Assembly: GCA_017553785.1 (NCBI GenBank)
Contig: JAFZKD010000114.1
Location: forward strand, 1 to 33,390
Reading direction: 5' to 3'
DNA length: 33,390 nt
DNA from: Muribaculaceae bacterium
Lineage (GTDB): Bacteria; Bacteroidota; Bacteroidia; Bacteroidales; Muribaculaceae
Shown one piece after another: positions 24,112-32,134 of this stretch (its first letter is position 1; every line of letters begins with the position of its first letter). Under the pieces are notes generated by a model. The model searched no databases, was not told the DNA's origin, and worked only from the letters and a program-made list of their open reading frames with translations. The translations under genes were made by a program, and so were the position numbers.

Positions 24112-24723
24112 ATGAAGAGAGACATGACAATTCTTTATGTGTTAATCGCAATCATGCTTCAAGGTGTGACAGGATGCGGTACCGCGCGTCAAACCCAGGA
24201 TTTGCGGCCTGATGAAGTGTTTACCGTGACCCAGGAGGATATTGCTCGAGAAACACTGCGTGTGAATAGGGCTATCCAGGGCGAATGGAAATATAGCGGC
24301 CCCAGCGTTGACGTGAGTGGCAAGAACCTGCTTGCCGGAGTGGGCAAACCCATTGCCAAGAGCAAGCTGAAGAAAAAGATTAAGAGCGCCTTCAATAAGA
24401 TCGGGCTAAATAAGGCTTGTCCGCAGTTCACTTTTAATGAAGACGGCAGCTGTGTGATCAGATTGCTGGGCGCAAACCTGAACGGGCGTTACAACTATAA
24501 TCCCGGATCAAATGAGATATCGTTTAAATGGCATGGCGTGCCCATCACCGCGCGTCTCAAACCTGATGGGAAAAAGAAGATGCATCTCACGTTTGAAGCC
24601 GATAAACTCTTGAAATTGCTGTCCCTTGCAAGCAAATTCAGCGACAGTTCAGCGATTAAGGCGCTTGGCACGCTTTTGGACAATTATGAGGACATCAACG
24701 TGGGTTTTGAACTTAAGAAATAG
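24112..24723 (+). CDS. Lipoprotein, DUF4923-like
   Basis: A 203-residue predicted lipoprotein. The ATG at 24112 follows the promoter box and gives MKRDMTILYVLIAIMLQGVTGC with lipid site Cys22. The mature protein has a helical N-terminal stretch, GEWKYSGPSVDVSGKNLLAG, a basic helix (SKLKKKIKSAFNKIGL), then beta strands PQFTFNEDGSCVIRLLG, NGRYNYNPGSNEISFKWHG, RLKPDGKKKMHLTFEAD, and a helix-rich end (LLSLASKFSDSSAIKALGTLL). This order recalls the DUF4923 family of Bacteroidales lipocalin-like proteins. The call is from memory of the pattern. No function is known. Confidence 0.75.
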   Translation: MKRDMTILYVLIAIMLQGVTGCGTARQTQDLRPDEVFTVTQEDIARETLRVNRAIQGEWKYSGPSVDVSGKNLLAGVGKPIAKSKLKKKIKSAFNKIGLNKACPQFTFNEDGSCVIRLLGANLNGRYNYNPGSNEISFKWHGVPITARLKPDGKKKMHLTFEADKLLKLLSLASKFSDSSAIKALGTLLDNYEDINVGFELKK

Positions 24724-24781
24724 ACCGTCTGATTTGATAGACTGCGTGCTGGGTCACTACTAATAGCACCCTTTAAAAAAA

Positions 24782-24817
24782 TTGGAGAGGATTCCTGTCA
24801 AAAGGAGTCCTCTCCAA
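24782..24817 (-). terminator. Terminator of the exported protein gene at 24845
   Basis: TTGGAGAGGATTCCT (24782-24796) pairs with AGGAGTCCTCTCCAA (24803-24817), 15 pairs including one G-T, loop of six. On the minus strand the stem is followed by ATTTTTT, an intrinsic-terminator U-run. It may also stop the convergent lipoprotein gene. Confidence 0.82.
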
Positions 24818-24844
24818 AATTATGTTAACAGCCACGTACTGAAT

Positions 24845-25462
24845 TTAACGGCGGGGTGGATTCTTCATGCGGTTCTTGCCCTCGTTCACGGCCTGTTTCT
24901 TGGTCATTGTTCCATTGTTCATGTGGCTTCCAGGCTGGCTCCTGTTGGTATTCATGCCAGGCTGTGTGCCGCCCATGCCGGGTTTAGGCTGTGATTTGCT
25001 CGTGGGCGCGCCAAAGGTGCGTCCGTTGTAAGCGCTGTGGTCGAAGTAACGGTTAGAGCCCTTATATACCTGGTATCCGGGAGGAGCTGCACGGAAGTAG
25101 CGTCCTTTGGGATAATGGTTATAGATTGCGAACACAAACCGATTGCCTTCCCACCTCACAGGGCGATAGAAATACTCGAGTGTGATGTACATCTGGTATT
25201 GTGCGGGAGAGAGCACAAACCTCAGTTCATTGTCGCGCCGATTCCAGAAAGTGCCAAAGATGTCATCATACACGTCCAGACACATGATGTAGTCCATATT
25301 GATTTCATACACGGCATTATACTGGTCGTCACTCAGCGCCAATTCATAAGCCATCTTGTCGGTCAGGAAGAAAGCCTGATCACGAGCCGACTTGTAACTC
25401 ATCGCGTTTGCTGCAACCCCAAGGGTCATCACAGCCATCATTGAGATAATAAACCGTTTCAT
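24845..25462 (-). CDS. Exported protein of unknown function
   Basis: A 205-residue protein I cannot assign. It has a signal peptide (MKRFIISMMAVMTLGVAANA, cut after Ala20). The mature part starts with helices (ARDQAFFLTDKMAYELAL, DDQYNAVYEINMDYIM) that resemble the helical repeats of periplasmic stress-sensor proteins such as CpxP/Spy-type folds, where a similar LALSDDQ-type turn is common; this is tentative. An aromatic segment follows (YQMYITLEYFYRPVRW, FVFAIYNHYPKGRYF). The last 55 residues are low-complexity and rich in Gly, Pro, Asn, Ser and Met, ending in basic residues (KNPPRR). It has a strong promoter and its own terminator, so it is a single-gene unit. Confidence 0.75.
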   Translation of the reverse strand: MKRFIISMMAVMTLGVAANAMSYKSARDQAFFLTDKMAYELALSDDQYNAVYEINMDYIMCLDVYDDIFGTFWNRRDNELRFVLSPAQYQMYITLEYFYRPVRWEGNRFVFAIYNHYPKGRYFRAAPPGYQVYKGSNRYFDHSAYNGRTFGAPTSKSQPKPGMGGTQPGMNTNRSQPGSHMNNGTMTKKQAVNEGKNRMKNPPRR

Positions 25463-25501
25463 AGTCGTAAGTTCTTAATCGTTATTAAATGTTTGTTGCC
25501 T

Positions 25502-25533
25502 CAAAATTAGCCTAAATGATAATTTATCGCAAA
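25502..25533 (-). promoter_or_regulatory. Promoter of the exported protein gene
   Basis: On the minus strand TTTG (25533-25530), exactly 20 bases, then TAATTTTG (25509-25502). The RNA should start near 25496, giving a leader of about 33 bases. Confidence 0.75.
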
Positions 25534-25723
25534 TATTTTAGACAAATATTCATAAATAATCGACTAATTACCCCTCAATGTGCATAATCTATGCCAAATA
25601 TCCAGTTTCAAGAAGTCAAGACGGACAAAACCGACCAATCTTCATTTTTTGACTTTAAACCGTTCAAAAACCACGAAATTTTGATTTTTCGGTTCTTATT
25701 CCTCTCATTTCGGGGTTTTTCAG

Positions 25724-25731
25724 TATTTTTG
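25724..25731 (+). promoter_or_regulatory. -7 box giving a leaderless GH3-family mRNA
   Basis: TATTTTTG ends at 25731 and the start codon is at 25737. With the usual spacing the RNA begins at about 25736-25738, on the start codon itself. No clear -33 TTTG is seen. Confidence 0.55.
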
Positions 25732-25736
25732 CCACC

Positions 25737-27257
25737 ATGTTTGACTTCACGCCATTGTTCCGCAAACATTTCCTGTCACGCTTGCAGCAGCATGCGCGAT
25801 ACATCGACCATGCCGATGCTGTTCAACAGGGTGAACTGGTACGCCTCATCGAGAAGGCGGCATTGACGCGTATCGGACGCAAGTATGATTTCTCGTCAAT
25901 CAGGACCTACCGCCAGTTCGCGTCGACGTTGCCTCTATATACTTATGAGGACCTGCGTCCGCAGATAATGCGTATGATTAATGGTGCGAAGGATGAGTTG
26001 TGGCCTGGCCGATGCATCAACTTTGCGCAGTCATCGGGTACGAGCGATGGACGCAGCAAGTATATCCCCATCACGCTCGAGGCATTCCGCTGGAACCATT
26101 ACCAGGGCAGCAGCGACGTAGTGTCCCATTATCTTAACCTGAATCCAGCTAGCCGCATTTTTGCGGGCAAGGCGTTTATCCTGGGCGGGAGTTTTGCCAA
26201 TAACCTGCAGCTTCCGCGAGGAGTTAGGGTGGGGGACCTGAGTGCCAACCTCATCGAAAACATGAATCCCCTGGCTAACCTGGTGCGTGTGCCTAGCCGC
26301 CGCGTGGCCCTCATGGAGGACTGGAACGAGAAACTGCCACAGCTCGTCGAGGCGAGTATAGGGCAGAATGTGACCAACTTGAGCGGTGTGCCGTCATGGT
26401 TCCTCACTGTGCTCCAACAAGTGCTGGAGCGCACGGGCAAGTCATGCATCCATGAGGTATGGCCCAATCTTGAGGTCTTTTTCCACGGCGGCATCGCTTT
26501 TGAACCCTATCGCCAGCAATATGAGGAAATCTGCGATATGGACAAGATGCACTTCCTGGATACCTACAACGCCAGCGAGGGCTTCTTTGCCGTGCAAAGC
26601 GATTGGGACAGCGAGGCTATGCTCCTGCTGATGGATGTGGGCGTATTCTATGAGTTCCTGCCTGTCGAGGAGAGTAACAGCGAGACGCCTGAGGTCTATC
26701 CCGTATGGGAAATCGAGGCAGGGCGTACCTATGAGCTGATAATTACCGCCGCTAACGGCCTGTGGCGCTATCGATTGGGCGATACTGTGACCGTTGAGCA
26801 GCTTAACCCCGTGAAAATTACCATCGCCGGGCGTACACGCAGCTTCATCAACGCCTTTGGCGAGGAACTGATGGTTCATAACGCCGATCATGCCATAGCC
26901 ATAGCATCACAGCAGATCGATGCCAAGGTATTGAACTATACCGCTGCGCCGGTCTATGCCAAGGGGGGTGAGCGGGGCTATCACCAATGGCTTATTGAAT
27001 TTGCGCGTCAGCCCGTTGACACTGAACGTTTTATGCAGCTGCTTGACCAGCAGTTGCGCGAGGTAAACAGCGACTACGATGCTAAGCGCACCAGCGATAT
27101 CTTTCTTGCCGCTCCGTCGCTTGTCATTGCTCCTGAAGGCTTGTTTGACCGCTGGCTGGCCTCTACAGGTAAACTGGGCGGGCAGCGCAAAGTTCCTCGC
27201 CTGAACAACAATCGAACCGTCATCGACCAGCTTCTCCATCTCATGGAAGAAGAATAA
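25737..27257 (+). CDS. GH3-family acyl-adenylating enzyme
   Basis: A 506-residue member of the GH3 family, known from plants as hormone-amino acid ligases and widely present in Bacteroidetes with unknown substrate. It should use ATP to adenylate a carboxylic acid and pass it to an acceptor. The P-loop-like motif FAQSSGTSDGRSKYIPIT (about 98-115) is clear. Further marks are LMEDWNEKLPQLVEA, NLSGVPSWFLTVL, the DTYNASEGFFAV motif, the YELIITAANGLWRYRLGDTV segment with the conserved YRLGD, and AGRTRSFINAFGEELM. The N-terminus is intact, so the start at 25737 is right even though the promoter box touches it. It is ten bases from the LTA-synthase-like gene and must be co-transcribed with it. Confidence 0.92.
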   Translation: MFDFTPLFRKHFLSRLQQHARYIDHADAVQQGELVRLIEKAALTRIGRKYDFSSIRTYRQFASTLPLYTYEDLRPQIMRMINGAKDELWPGRCINFAQSSGTSDGRSKYIPITLEAFRWNHYQGSSDVVSHYLNLNPASRIFAGKAFILGGSFANNLQLPRGVRVGDLSANLIENMNPLANLVRVPSRRVALMEDWNEKLPQLVEASIGQNVTNLSGVPSWFLTVLQQVLERTGKSCIHEVWPNLEVFFHGGIAFEPYRQQYEEICDMDKMHFLDTYNASEGFFAVQSDWDSEAMLLLMDVGVFYEFLPVEESNSETPEVYPVWEIEAGRTYELIITAANGLWRYRLGDTVTVEQLNPVKITIAGRTRSFINAFGEELMVHNADHAIAIASQQIDAKVLNYTAAPVYAKGGERGYHQWLIEFARQPVDTERFMQLLDQQLREVNSDYDAKRTSDIFLAAPSLVIAPEGLFDRWLASTGKLGGQRKVPRLNNNRTVIDQLLHLMEEE

Positions 27258-27267
27258 AGACAACAAC

Positions 27268-29229
27268 ATGTGGAAACGGCTTTTTCATAGCAATATTGGG
27301 GTGGCGCTGCTGAATATGCTGGTCGCCTATTTGGTGTGGATGCTGTCAAGGGTGGCGTTTTTTTGCGAGAACTGGTCCACCTTCGCACCCTATATGTCGT
27401 GGCCGTTATTCAAGAGCGGGTTGCACGGGGCGCTGGTGTTCGATACCTCGGCGCTGCTTTATGTCAACAGCCTGTATCTGGCGCTGATGTTGCTGCCGTT
27501 GCATCTCAAGGAGCGTTCGGGCTTCCATAAGGTGTTGAAATGGCTGTTTGTGGTGACCAATGCTGTGGCTGTGGCCAGTAATCTGATGGACGCGGTCTAT
27601 TTCCAATATACGGGTCGACGTTCGACGGTGTCGGTTTTCAGCGAGTTCGCCAACGAGGGCAATATCGCCTCTATCCTCTTAACCGAGTTTGCGCGTCACT
27701 GGTATTTGGTACTTGCATTCGTTGTGCTTGTTTGTATCTTGTGGCGAAGCTATACTAAGCCGCGATTGGAGGTGTATCGATTTGGTTTCCAGTACTATAT
27801 CTCCCAACTTGTAGCCATGCTGGTCCTGATTCCTCTCGCTATTATAGGTGTACGAGGCAGCGTTACGGCGGGCACACGCCCCATCACCATCAGCAACGCA
27901 AACGAGTATGTCAACCGCCCTGTGGAGGCGTCGGTGGTGCTCAATACACCGTTCTCAATGATTCGCAGCATTGGCAAAAAGGCTTTTGTCACGCCCGATT
28001 ACATGACAACGGAGCAGATGGAGGCTACCTATAGCCCTGTCCACAGCCATCCTGTGGTTGACGGTTTGAGTCATCCTGGCAAGAACGTGTTGATTCTCAT
28101 TGTCGAGAGTATGGGCAAAGAGTATATCGGGACGTTTAACACCGACCTTGACGGTGGACGTTACAAGGGATATATGCCTTTTATTGACAGCCTCGTCGCC
28201 AAGTCCTTGACGTATAAATACAGTTTTGCGAACGGGCGCGTCAGCATGGATGCGATGCCATCGATTCTCTCTGGCCTGCCTATGATGGTTGAGCCGTTTT
28301 TCCTCACGCCGGCATCTCTCAACGATGTGGACGGTATTTCATCGATTCTAGACCGTGAGGGTTACAGCACCGCATTTTTCCATGGCGGTCACAATATCTC
28401 GATGGGTTTCAGTGCCTATGCCCACAGTATCGGCTATCAGCATTACTATGGCCTTGATGAGTATTGCAAATCCTCGAAATATGGCGGCATGGGTGACTGG
28501 GACGGCAAGTGGGCAATCTGGGACGAGCCATTCCTGCAGTTCACGCTCGACGGCATCCATGAGATGCGTCAGCCTTTCCTGGCCACGGTGTTCACCGCAT
28601 CGTCCCACCACCCCTATAATGTGCCTGAGCAATACCGCGACTCGCTCAAGGACGAGGGGGGCCAGCCCATCCACAAGTGCGTGCGGTATACCGACATGGC
28701 GTTGCGACGCTTCTTTGAACGCGCAAGTAAGGAGCCGTGGTTCCGGCATACGATCTTTGTCGTAGTTGCCGACCATACGAATCAAGCTACTCACGACGTG
28801 TACAAGACCGATTTGGGGTTATATAGCATTCCTATGATTATTTATACCCCTGACGGGTCTATCGCTCCGATGTGTGATGACGTCTCGATCGCCCAACAAA
28901 CCGATATCACACCCACCTTGCTGCACCTGTTGGGTTACAGCAAGCCTTATCTCGCTTTTGGCAACGACCTGCTGTCGAATACCGTTCCCGACGGGACGTG
29001 GGCATTTAACTACAATGCGGGTATTTATCAGTTAGTCAAGGGCGACCTGCTCTTGCAGTTTGACGGCACCAAGACCACGGCCCTGTACCGCTTCAAGACC
29101 GACCCGCTGCTAAAGGAGAATCTCGTGGGCCGTCTGCCCGAGCAGCAACCGATGGAAACCCAGCTTAAGGCTATCATCCAACAGTACATGTCACGCATGA
29201 ACGAGAACCGGTTGCTGCCAGACAAATAA
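27268..29229 (+). CDS. LTA-synthase-family membrane phosphotransferase/sulfatase
   Basis: A 653-residue inner-membrane enzyme of the alkaline-phosphatase superfamily. Five membrane helices occupy about residues 10-210 (ALLNMLVAYLVWMLSR, LYVNSLYLALMLLPLHL, WYLVLAFVVLVCILW, QLVAMLVLIPLAIIGV). The external catalytic domain begins near 270: NVLILIVESMGKEYIG with metal-ligand Glu280, the nucleophile region NGRVSMDAMPSILSGLP (Ser326 where LtaS has Thr), FHGGHN, and VVADHTN with Asp502 and His503. In Gram-negative bacteria such enzymes move phosphoglycerol or phosphoethanolamine onto glycans or lipids. Bacteroidales make no classical lipoteichoic acid, so the substrate is unknown. It shares an operon with a GH3-type enzyme. 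Confidence 0.92.
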   Translation: MWKRLFHSNIGVALLNMLVAYLVWMLSRVAFFCENWSTFAPYMSWPLFKSGLHGALVFDTSALLYVNSLYLALMLLPLHLKERSGFHKVLKWLFVVTNAVAVASNLMDAVYFQYTGRRSTVSVFSEFANEGNIASILLTEFARHWYLVLAFVVLVCILWRSYTKPRLEVYRFGFQYYISQLVAMLVLIPLAIIGVRGSVTAGTRPITISNANEYVNRPVEASVVLNTPFSMIRSIGKKAFVTPDYMTTEQMEATYSPVHSHPVVDGLSHPGKNVLILIVESMGKEYIGTFNTDLDGGRYKGYMPFIDSLVAKSLTYKYSFANGRVSMDAMPSILSGLPMMVEPFFLTPASLNDVDGISSILDREGYSTAFFHGGHNISMGFSAYAHSIGYQHYYGLDEYCKSSKYGGMGDWDGKWAIWDEPFLQFTLDGIHEMRQPFLATVFTASSHHPYNVPEQYRDSLKDEGGQPIHKCVRYTDMALRRFFERASKEPWFRHTIFVVVADHTNQATHDVYKTDLGLYSIPMIIYTPDGSIAPMCDDVSIAQQTDITPTLLHLLGYSKPYLAFGNDLLSNTVPDGTWAFNYNAGIYQLVKGDLLLQFDGTKTTALYRFKTDPLLKENLVGRLPEQQPMETQLKAIIQQYMSRMNENRLLPDK

Positions 29230-29232
29230 GGT

Positions 29233-29255
29233 CAAGTCCTAAGACTTGTTTTTAC
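29233..29255 (+). terminator. Intrinsic terminator of the GH3/LTA-synthase operon
   Basis: CAAGTC (29233-29238) pairs with GACTTG (29243-29248), tetraloop CTAA, followed directly by TTTTTAC. It begins four bases after the stop codon. Confidence 0.75.
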
Positions 29256-29261
29256 AAAACA

Positions 29262-29296
29262 ATCAGCCGCAATGGAACAAATCCGTTGCGGCTGAT
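29262..29296 (-). terminator. Intrinsic terminator of the right SusC/SusD operon
   Basis: ATCAGCCGCAA (29262-29272) pairs with TTGCGGCTGAT (29286-29296). On the minus strand the stem is followed by TGTTTTGT, a short U-rich tail. It lies 22 bases past the last gene of the operon and next to the plus-strand terminator. Confidence 0.78.
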
Positions 29297-29317
29297 AAAT
29301 TGTTTATATCCGGTGTA

Positions 29318-30190
29318 TTACTCGATCACGAACTGATAGAGTGTGCAGCGGATGCTTTTGCTACCGCAGTTACCGGCAGCGATTTGGCGATAGGCACGTC
29401 CGATGTACCAGGTCCAGTAGTCGGTGAATTCGCCCATGCTACCGTTAGACTTGGTGTAGGGCAACATTCCTGTTACATTACCATTGTTGTCAACGGCAAA
29501 GAGACAAACCTCGCGGCGCTGATAACCTGAACTGTTGTAAACGGTCTTGCGGATCTTAACGGGGAACCACGATGTCACCTCGCCAAAACCAATGGGTTCA
29601 CCAACAGGCTCATACTCCTTGGTATCCAGGTTCTGGACACCATATTGTACCAAACCGGTGTAAGGGGTTCCATCAGCCTCGTAAAGCAGGTTGACGAACT
29701 GCACGCGGCACAGCGAATCGGTGTCGAGGGCGCGACCGAACTCAGGCGCTGATGACATCTCGATGGGAATCGGAGCCTTATCCAGGTCGTGCACATAGAG
29801 TACATAGCGTTTACCAGCCTCGACCGTCACGTTCTGGTCATAGACCACGGGATAGTTGTAACCACCGTTACCGTCGCTCTCGCGCTTGTGCAGCTTGAGG
29901 TTTAAGGTGCCGGCATCCACAGCATAGTATCGGTTAGTGCCGCCCGAGGGCACCGTGTTGAACGTTGCCAGGAAGGTAGCGCCGGCATTGCCGTACTCAA
30001 TGCCGTTGAGGTCGATGAAATACATGTAATTGGCTGCGCCGGCAGTCACGGGTGCATAGTAGCCCACTTGGACATAAGCCTTAGCGGACTCGTCAACAGG
30101 CTCAACCATGTAGGAAACATCCTTTTTGTCACAGGAGCTCATCGTGACAGCCACCAGCAGCAATAATGCTATATATTTGAAATATTTCAT
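29318..30190 (-). CDS. Surface lipoprotein of the right SusC/SusD operon (DUF4397-like)
   Basis: A 290-residue lipoprotein. I start at 30190 (MKYFKYIALLLLVAVTMSSC, lipid site Cys20) rather than the ATG six bases upstream; both are possible. DKKD follows the Cys, an acidic/basic surface-export-like stretch. Residues of about 40-140 (AYVQVGYYAPV, LNLKLHKRESDGNGG, QNVTVEAGKRYVLYVHDLD) have the beta-strand order of DUF4397 domains, which occur in cell-surface lipoproteins. The second half (VQFVNLLYEADGTPYTGLVQ, VTSWFPVKIRKTV) is probably another beta-sandwich. As the third gene after SusC and SusD, 30 bases from SusD, it likely binds substrate or stabilises the complex; this is inferred from position. 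Confidence 0.78.
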   Translation of the reverse strand: MKYFKYIALLLLVAVTMSSCDKKDVSYMVEPVDESAKAYVQVGYYAPVTAGAANYMYFIDLNGIEYGNAGATFLATFNTVPSGGTNRYYAVDAGTLNLKLHKRESDGNGGYNYPVVYDQNVTVEAGKRYVLYVHDLDKAPIPIEMSSAPEFGRALDTDSLCRVQFVNLLYEADGTPYTGLVQYGVQNLDTKEYEPVGEPIGFGEVTSWFPVKIRKTVYNSSGYQRREVCLFAVDNNGNVTGMLPYTKSNGSMGEFTDYWTWYIGRAYRQIAAGNCGSKSIRCTLYQFVIE

Positions 30191-30220
30191 AATCATTTAA
30201 TTTTTACGACATTAATAATT

Positions 30221-32101
30221 TCATTGAGGCATGTCACCAGGATAGCAGAACCACATGATGGAGCACTGATAATCGTTAGCCAGACCCGAGATGGGTTTGA
30301 GGGCATCAAGATTATTCTTGTTCCACATGTACTCGGAGTTGTAGCGCGGACGGATGCGGAAGCAAGGCGAACCGTTGTTGTCCTCGTTGAATGCGCTCTT
30401 GCGGCCCTGTACCTGAGCGGGCTGCAGCCAGAATCCCTTGTAAACCTTGTTGGGATCGGTATCCAACTTCTGGGTAATGGTGGTCTTGTCCCAACCATTG
30501 CCGTACTTGGGATACTCGCCCGTATACTCAATGTCATAGAAGTACTTGCGAAGGTCCACCCAAGTCTCGATGGCACCCCAAGGATACATGGCGAGGTACT
30601 TCTGCATCATGATGTGCGAGAGTGAGAAGTCACTCATGGGAAGACCAGCCACGTAGGGACCGTTCAGGTATTCCTGAGCGAGTTCGTTGAAGGTGGCCTT
30701 GGTCACCTTGTCGCCCTGGTGGTAGGTACCGTCGGTGGTACCGGGTACGATGTAGCTGGCGGTGAACTCCATATCGGCAGTCAGCGCCTTCTTCCATGTC
30801 TCAAAGGCCTCGCTCTTGCTGCCATACTTGAACTGTACCTCGGCGAGGTCGAACAGCAGCTCGGCGTAGGTGGCCATGATGTAGGGAGCATCGTTGTGGT
30901 AGATCCAGCGTCCAGCACCGTCATAGGTGGTGTTGGAAACGGCATTGCGGCCCCAGAACGAGGGAGCGGTGGCAATGGGACCACCAGCACCAGTGAAGCC
31001 TGATCCAGCGTAGTAGAGACTGCGGAGCACCTCACGGTCGGCGATAGTTGCTAGGTTGTTGCTGTCGGTAGTCGCCAGCTTCACGAGACGGCGCGGATCG
31101 AAGTGACCCATGTCGGGCAGCGTGTCGCTGGTAATTTGCTTGTCAAGCAACTGGTAGGGATAGTGCTTCTTGTTGATCTCAACCGTGTCCTCGGTCTGGA
31201 TGTAGTTACCCTGCTCGTCATATTTGCGGATGGTACCCGTGAACAGTTGCACGGCATAGTCATGCTGCCAGTAGCTGTTGGTCAGGTTGCCGCGATAGGT
31301 ACCCCAGAAGTTGTTGTAGCCGCTCTCGGCAGCATCGGCGCCACCACCGGCGATCTTCAGGGTCGCATTGTCAGCATTGCTGGCAAATGCGTTGTTGACA
31401 GCGGTCAGGAACTCATTGTAGTATTTGTCCTTGAAGTCATTCTTGTTGGTCAAGGAGGCCAGGTTGCGGGCGATTACGGCATAGGCGAACTTGATCCACT
31501 TGTCCTTGTCGCCGCCATACATGTAATCGTTGTTCTTGATGCGGTTGCCATAGGCAGAGTTGTCCTCCTTCTGCAGGTACTCGATAGCCTGATAAGCCCA
31601 TTCACGAACCTGGGTATAGATATCATACTGGTAGTCATACTCATGCGAGAGCAAACCAGGCACATATGCCTGCTTCATGGGAGCTTCACCGTTGACCTTG
31701 GTGAGCAGGTCCCAAGAGAAGGCCTTCATGGCCAAGCCGATACCGGCCAAAGTCCAGTTCTCGGCATCTTCACTCTGTTTGATCATGTTCTCCAGGTTCA
31801 TACCCTGGTTCCAGTAAACCATACGCCAAGCCTCACCACCGGCATCGCTGCCCTTGCTGTAGAAGTGGTTGGCAAAGGTGGTGTAGCTAGAGGTTCCCAT
31901 CATCTGGGTAAGCGGTGCGATAGCACGCAAGTCCCAGTAGATGCCCTGATAGGCCTGTTGGATGCCCGCCAGGTAGAGGTAACCCTCCACGTAGTCGGGT
32001 GCGTCGGTGTTCTTGTTCACATCCAGGTAGTCGTCACAGGATGTTAGCCCCAACGTCACGCAAGCCAGCGCACACAGTATAATTGATTTGAAAAGTTTCA
32101 T
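30221..32101 (-). CDS. SusD/RagB-family lipoprotein, SusD-like_2 type
   Basis: A 626-residue nutrient-binding lipoprotein. The ATG at 32101 gives MKLFKSIILCALACVTLGLTSC with lipid site Cys22; the frame opens nine codons upstream but without a signal-like start. The mature start, DDYLDVNKNTDAPDYV, is the signature of the SusD-like_2 branch (PF12771), which differs from the classic SusD of the left operon. Helical repeats follow: ENWTLAGIGLAMKAFSWDLLTKVNGEAPM, IYTQVREWAYQAIEYLQKED, KWIKFAYAVIARNLASL, YIMATYAELLFDLAEVQFKYG, and the end YNSEYMWNKNNLDAL. It is somewhat longer than the usual 500-550 residues. It lies 33 bases after the SusC-OmpA gene, so they share an operon. Confidence 0.93.
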   Translation of the reverse strand: MKLFKSIILCALACVTLGLTSCDDYLDVNKNTDAPDYVEGYLYLAGIQQAYQGIYWDLRAIAPLTQMMGTSSYTTFANHFYSKGSDAGGEAWRMVYWNQGMNLENMIKQSEDAENWTLAGIGLAMKAFSWDLLTKVNGEAPMKQAYVPGLLSHEYDYQYDIYTQVREWAYQAIEYLQKEDNSAYGNRIKNNDYMYGGDKDKWIKFAYAVIARNLASLTNKNDFKDKYYNEFLTAVNNAFASNADNATLKIAGGGADAAESGYNNFWGTYRGNLTNSYWQHDYAVQLFTGTIRKYDEQGNYIQTEDTVEINKKHYPYQLLDKQITSDTLPDMGHFDPRRLVKLATTDSNNLATIADREVLRSLYYAGSGFTGAGGPIATAPSFWGRNAVSNTTYDGAGRWIYHNDAPYIMATYAELLFDLAEVQFKYGSKSEAFETWKKALTADMEFTASYIVPGTTDGTYHQGDKVTKATFNELAQEYLNGPYVAGLPMSDFSLSHIMMQKYLAMYPWGAIETWVDLRKYFYDIEYTGEYPKYGNGWDKTTITQKLDTDPNKVYKGFWLQPAQVQGRKSAFNEDNNGSPCFRIRPRYNSEYMWNKNNLDALKPISGLANDYQCSIMWFCYPGDMPQ

Positions 32102-32134
32102 AATTATATCTGTTTTATTTGAGTTCATTAATAA

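Noticed and set aside
31103-32047. 314-codon plus-strand frame opposite the right susD
   Set aside because: Shadow of the SusD gene, with Val/Leu-rich composition typical of antisense frames.
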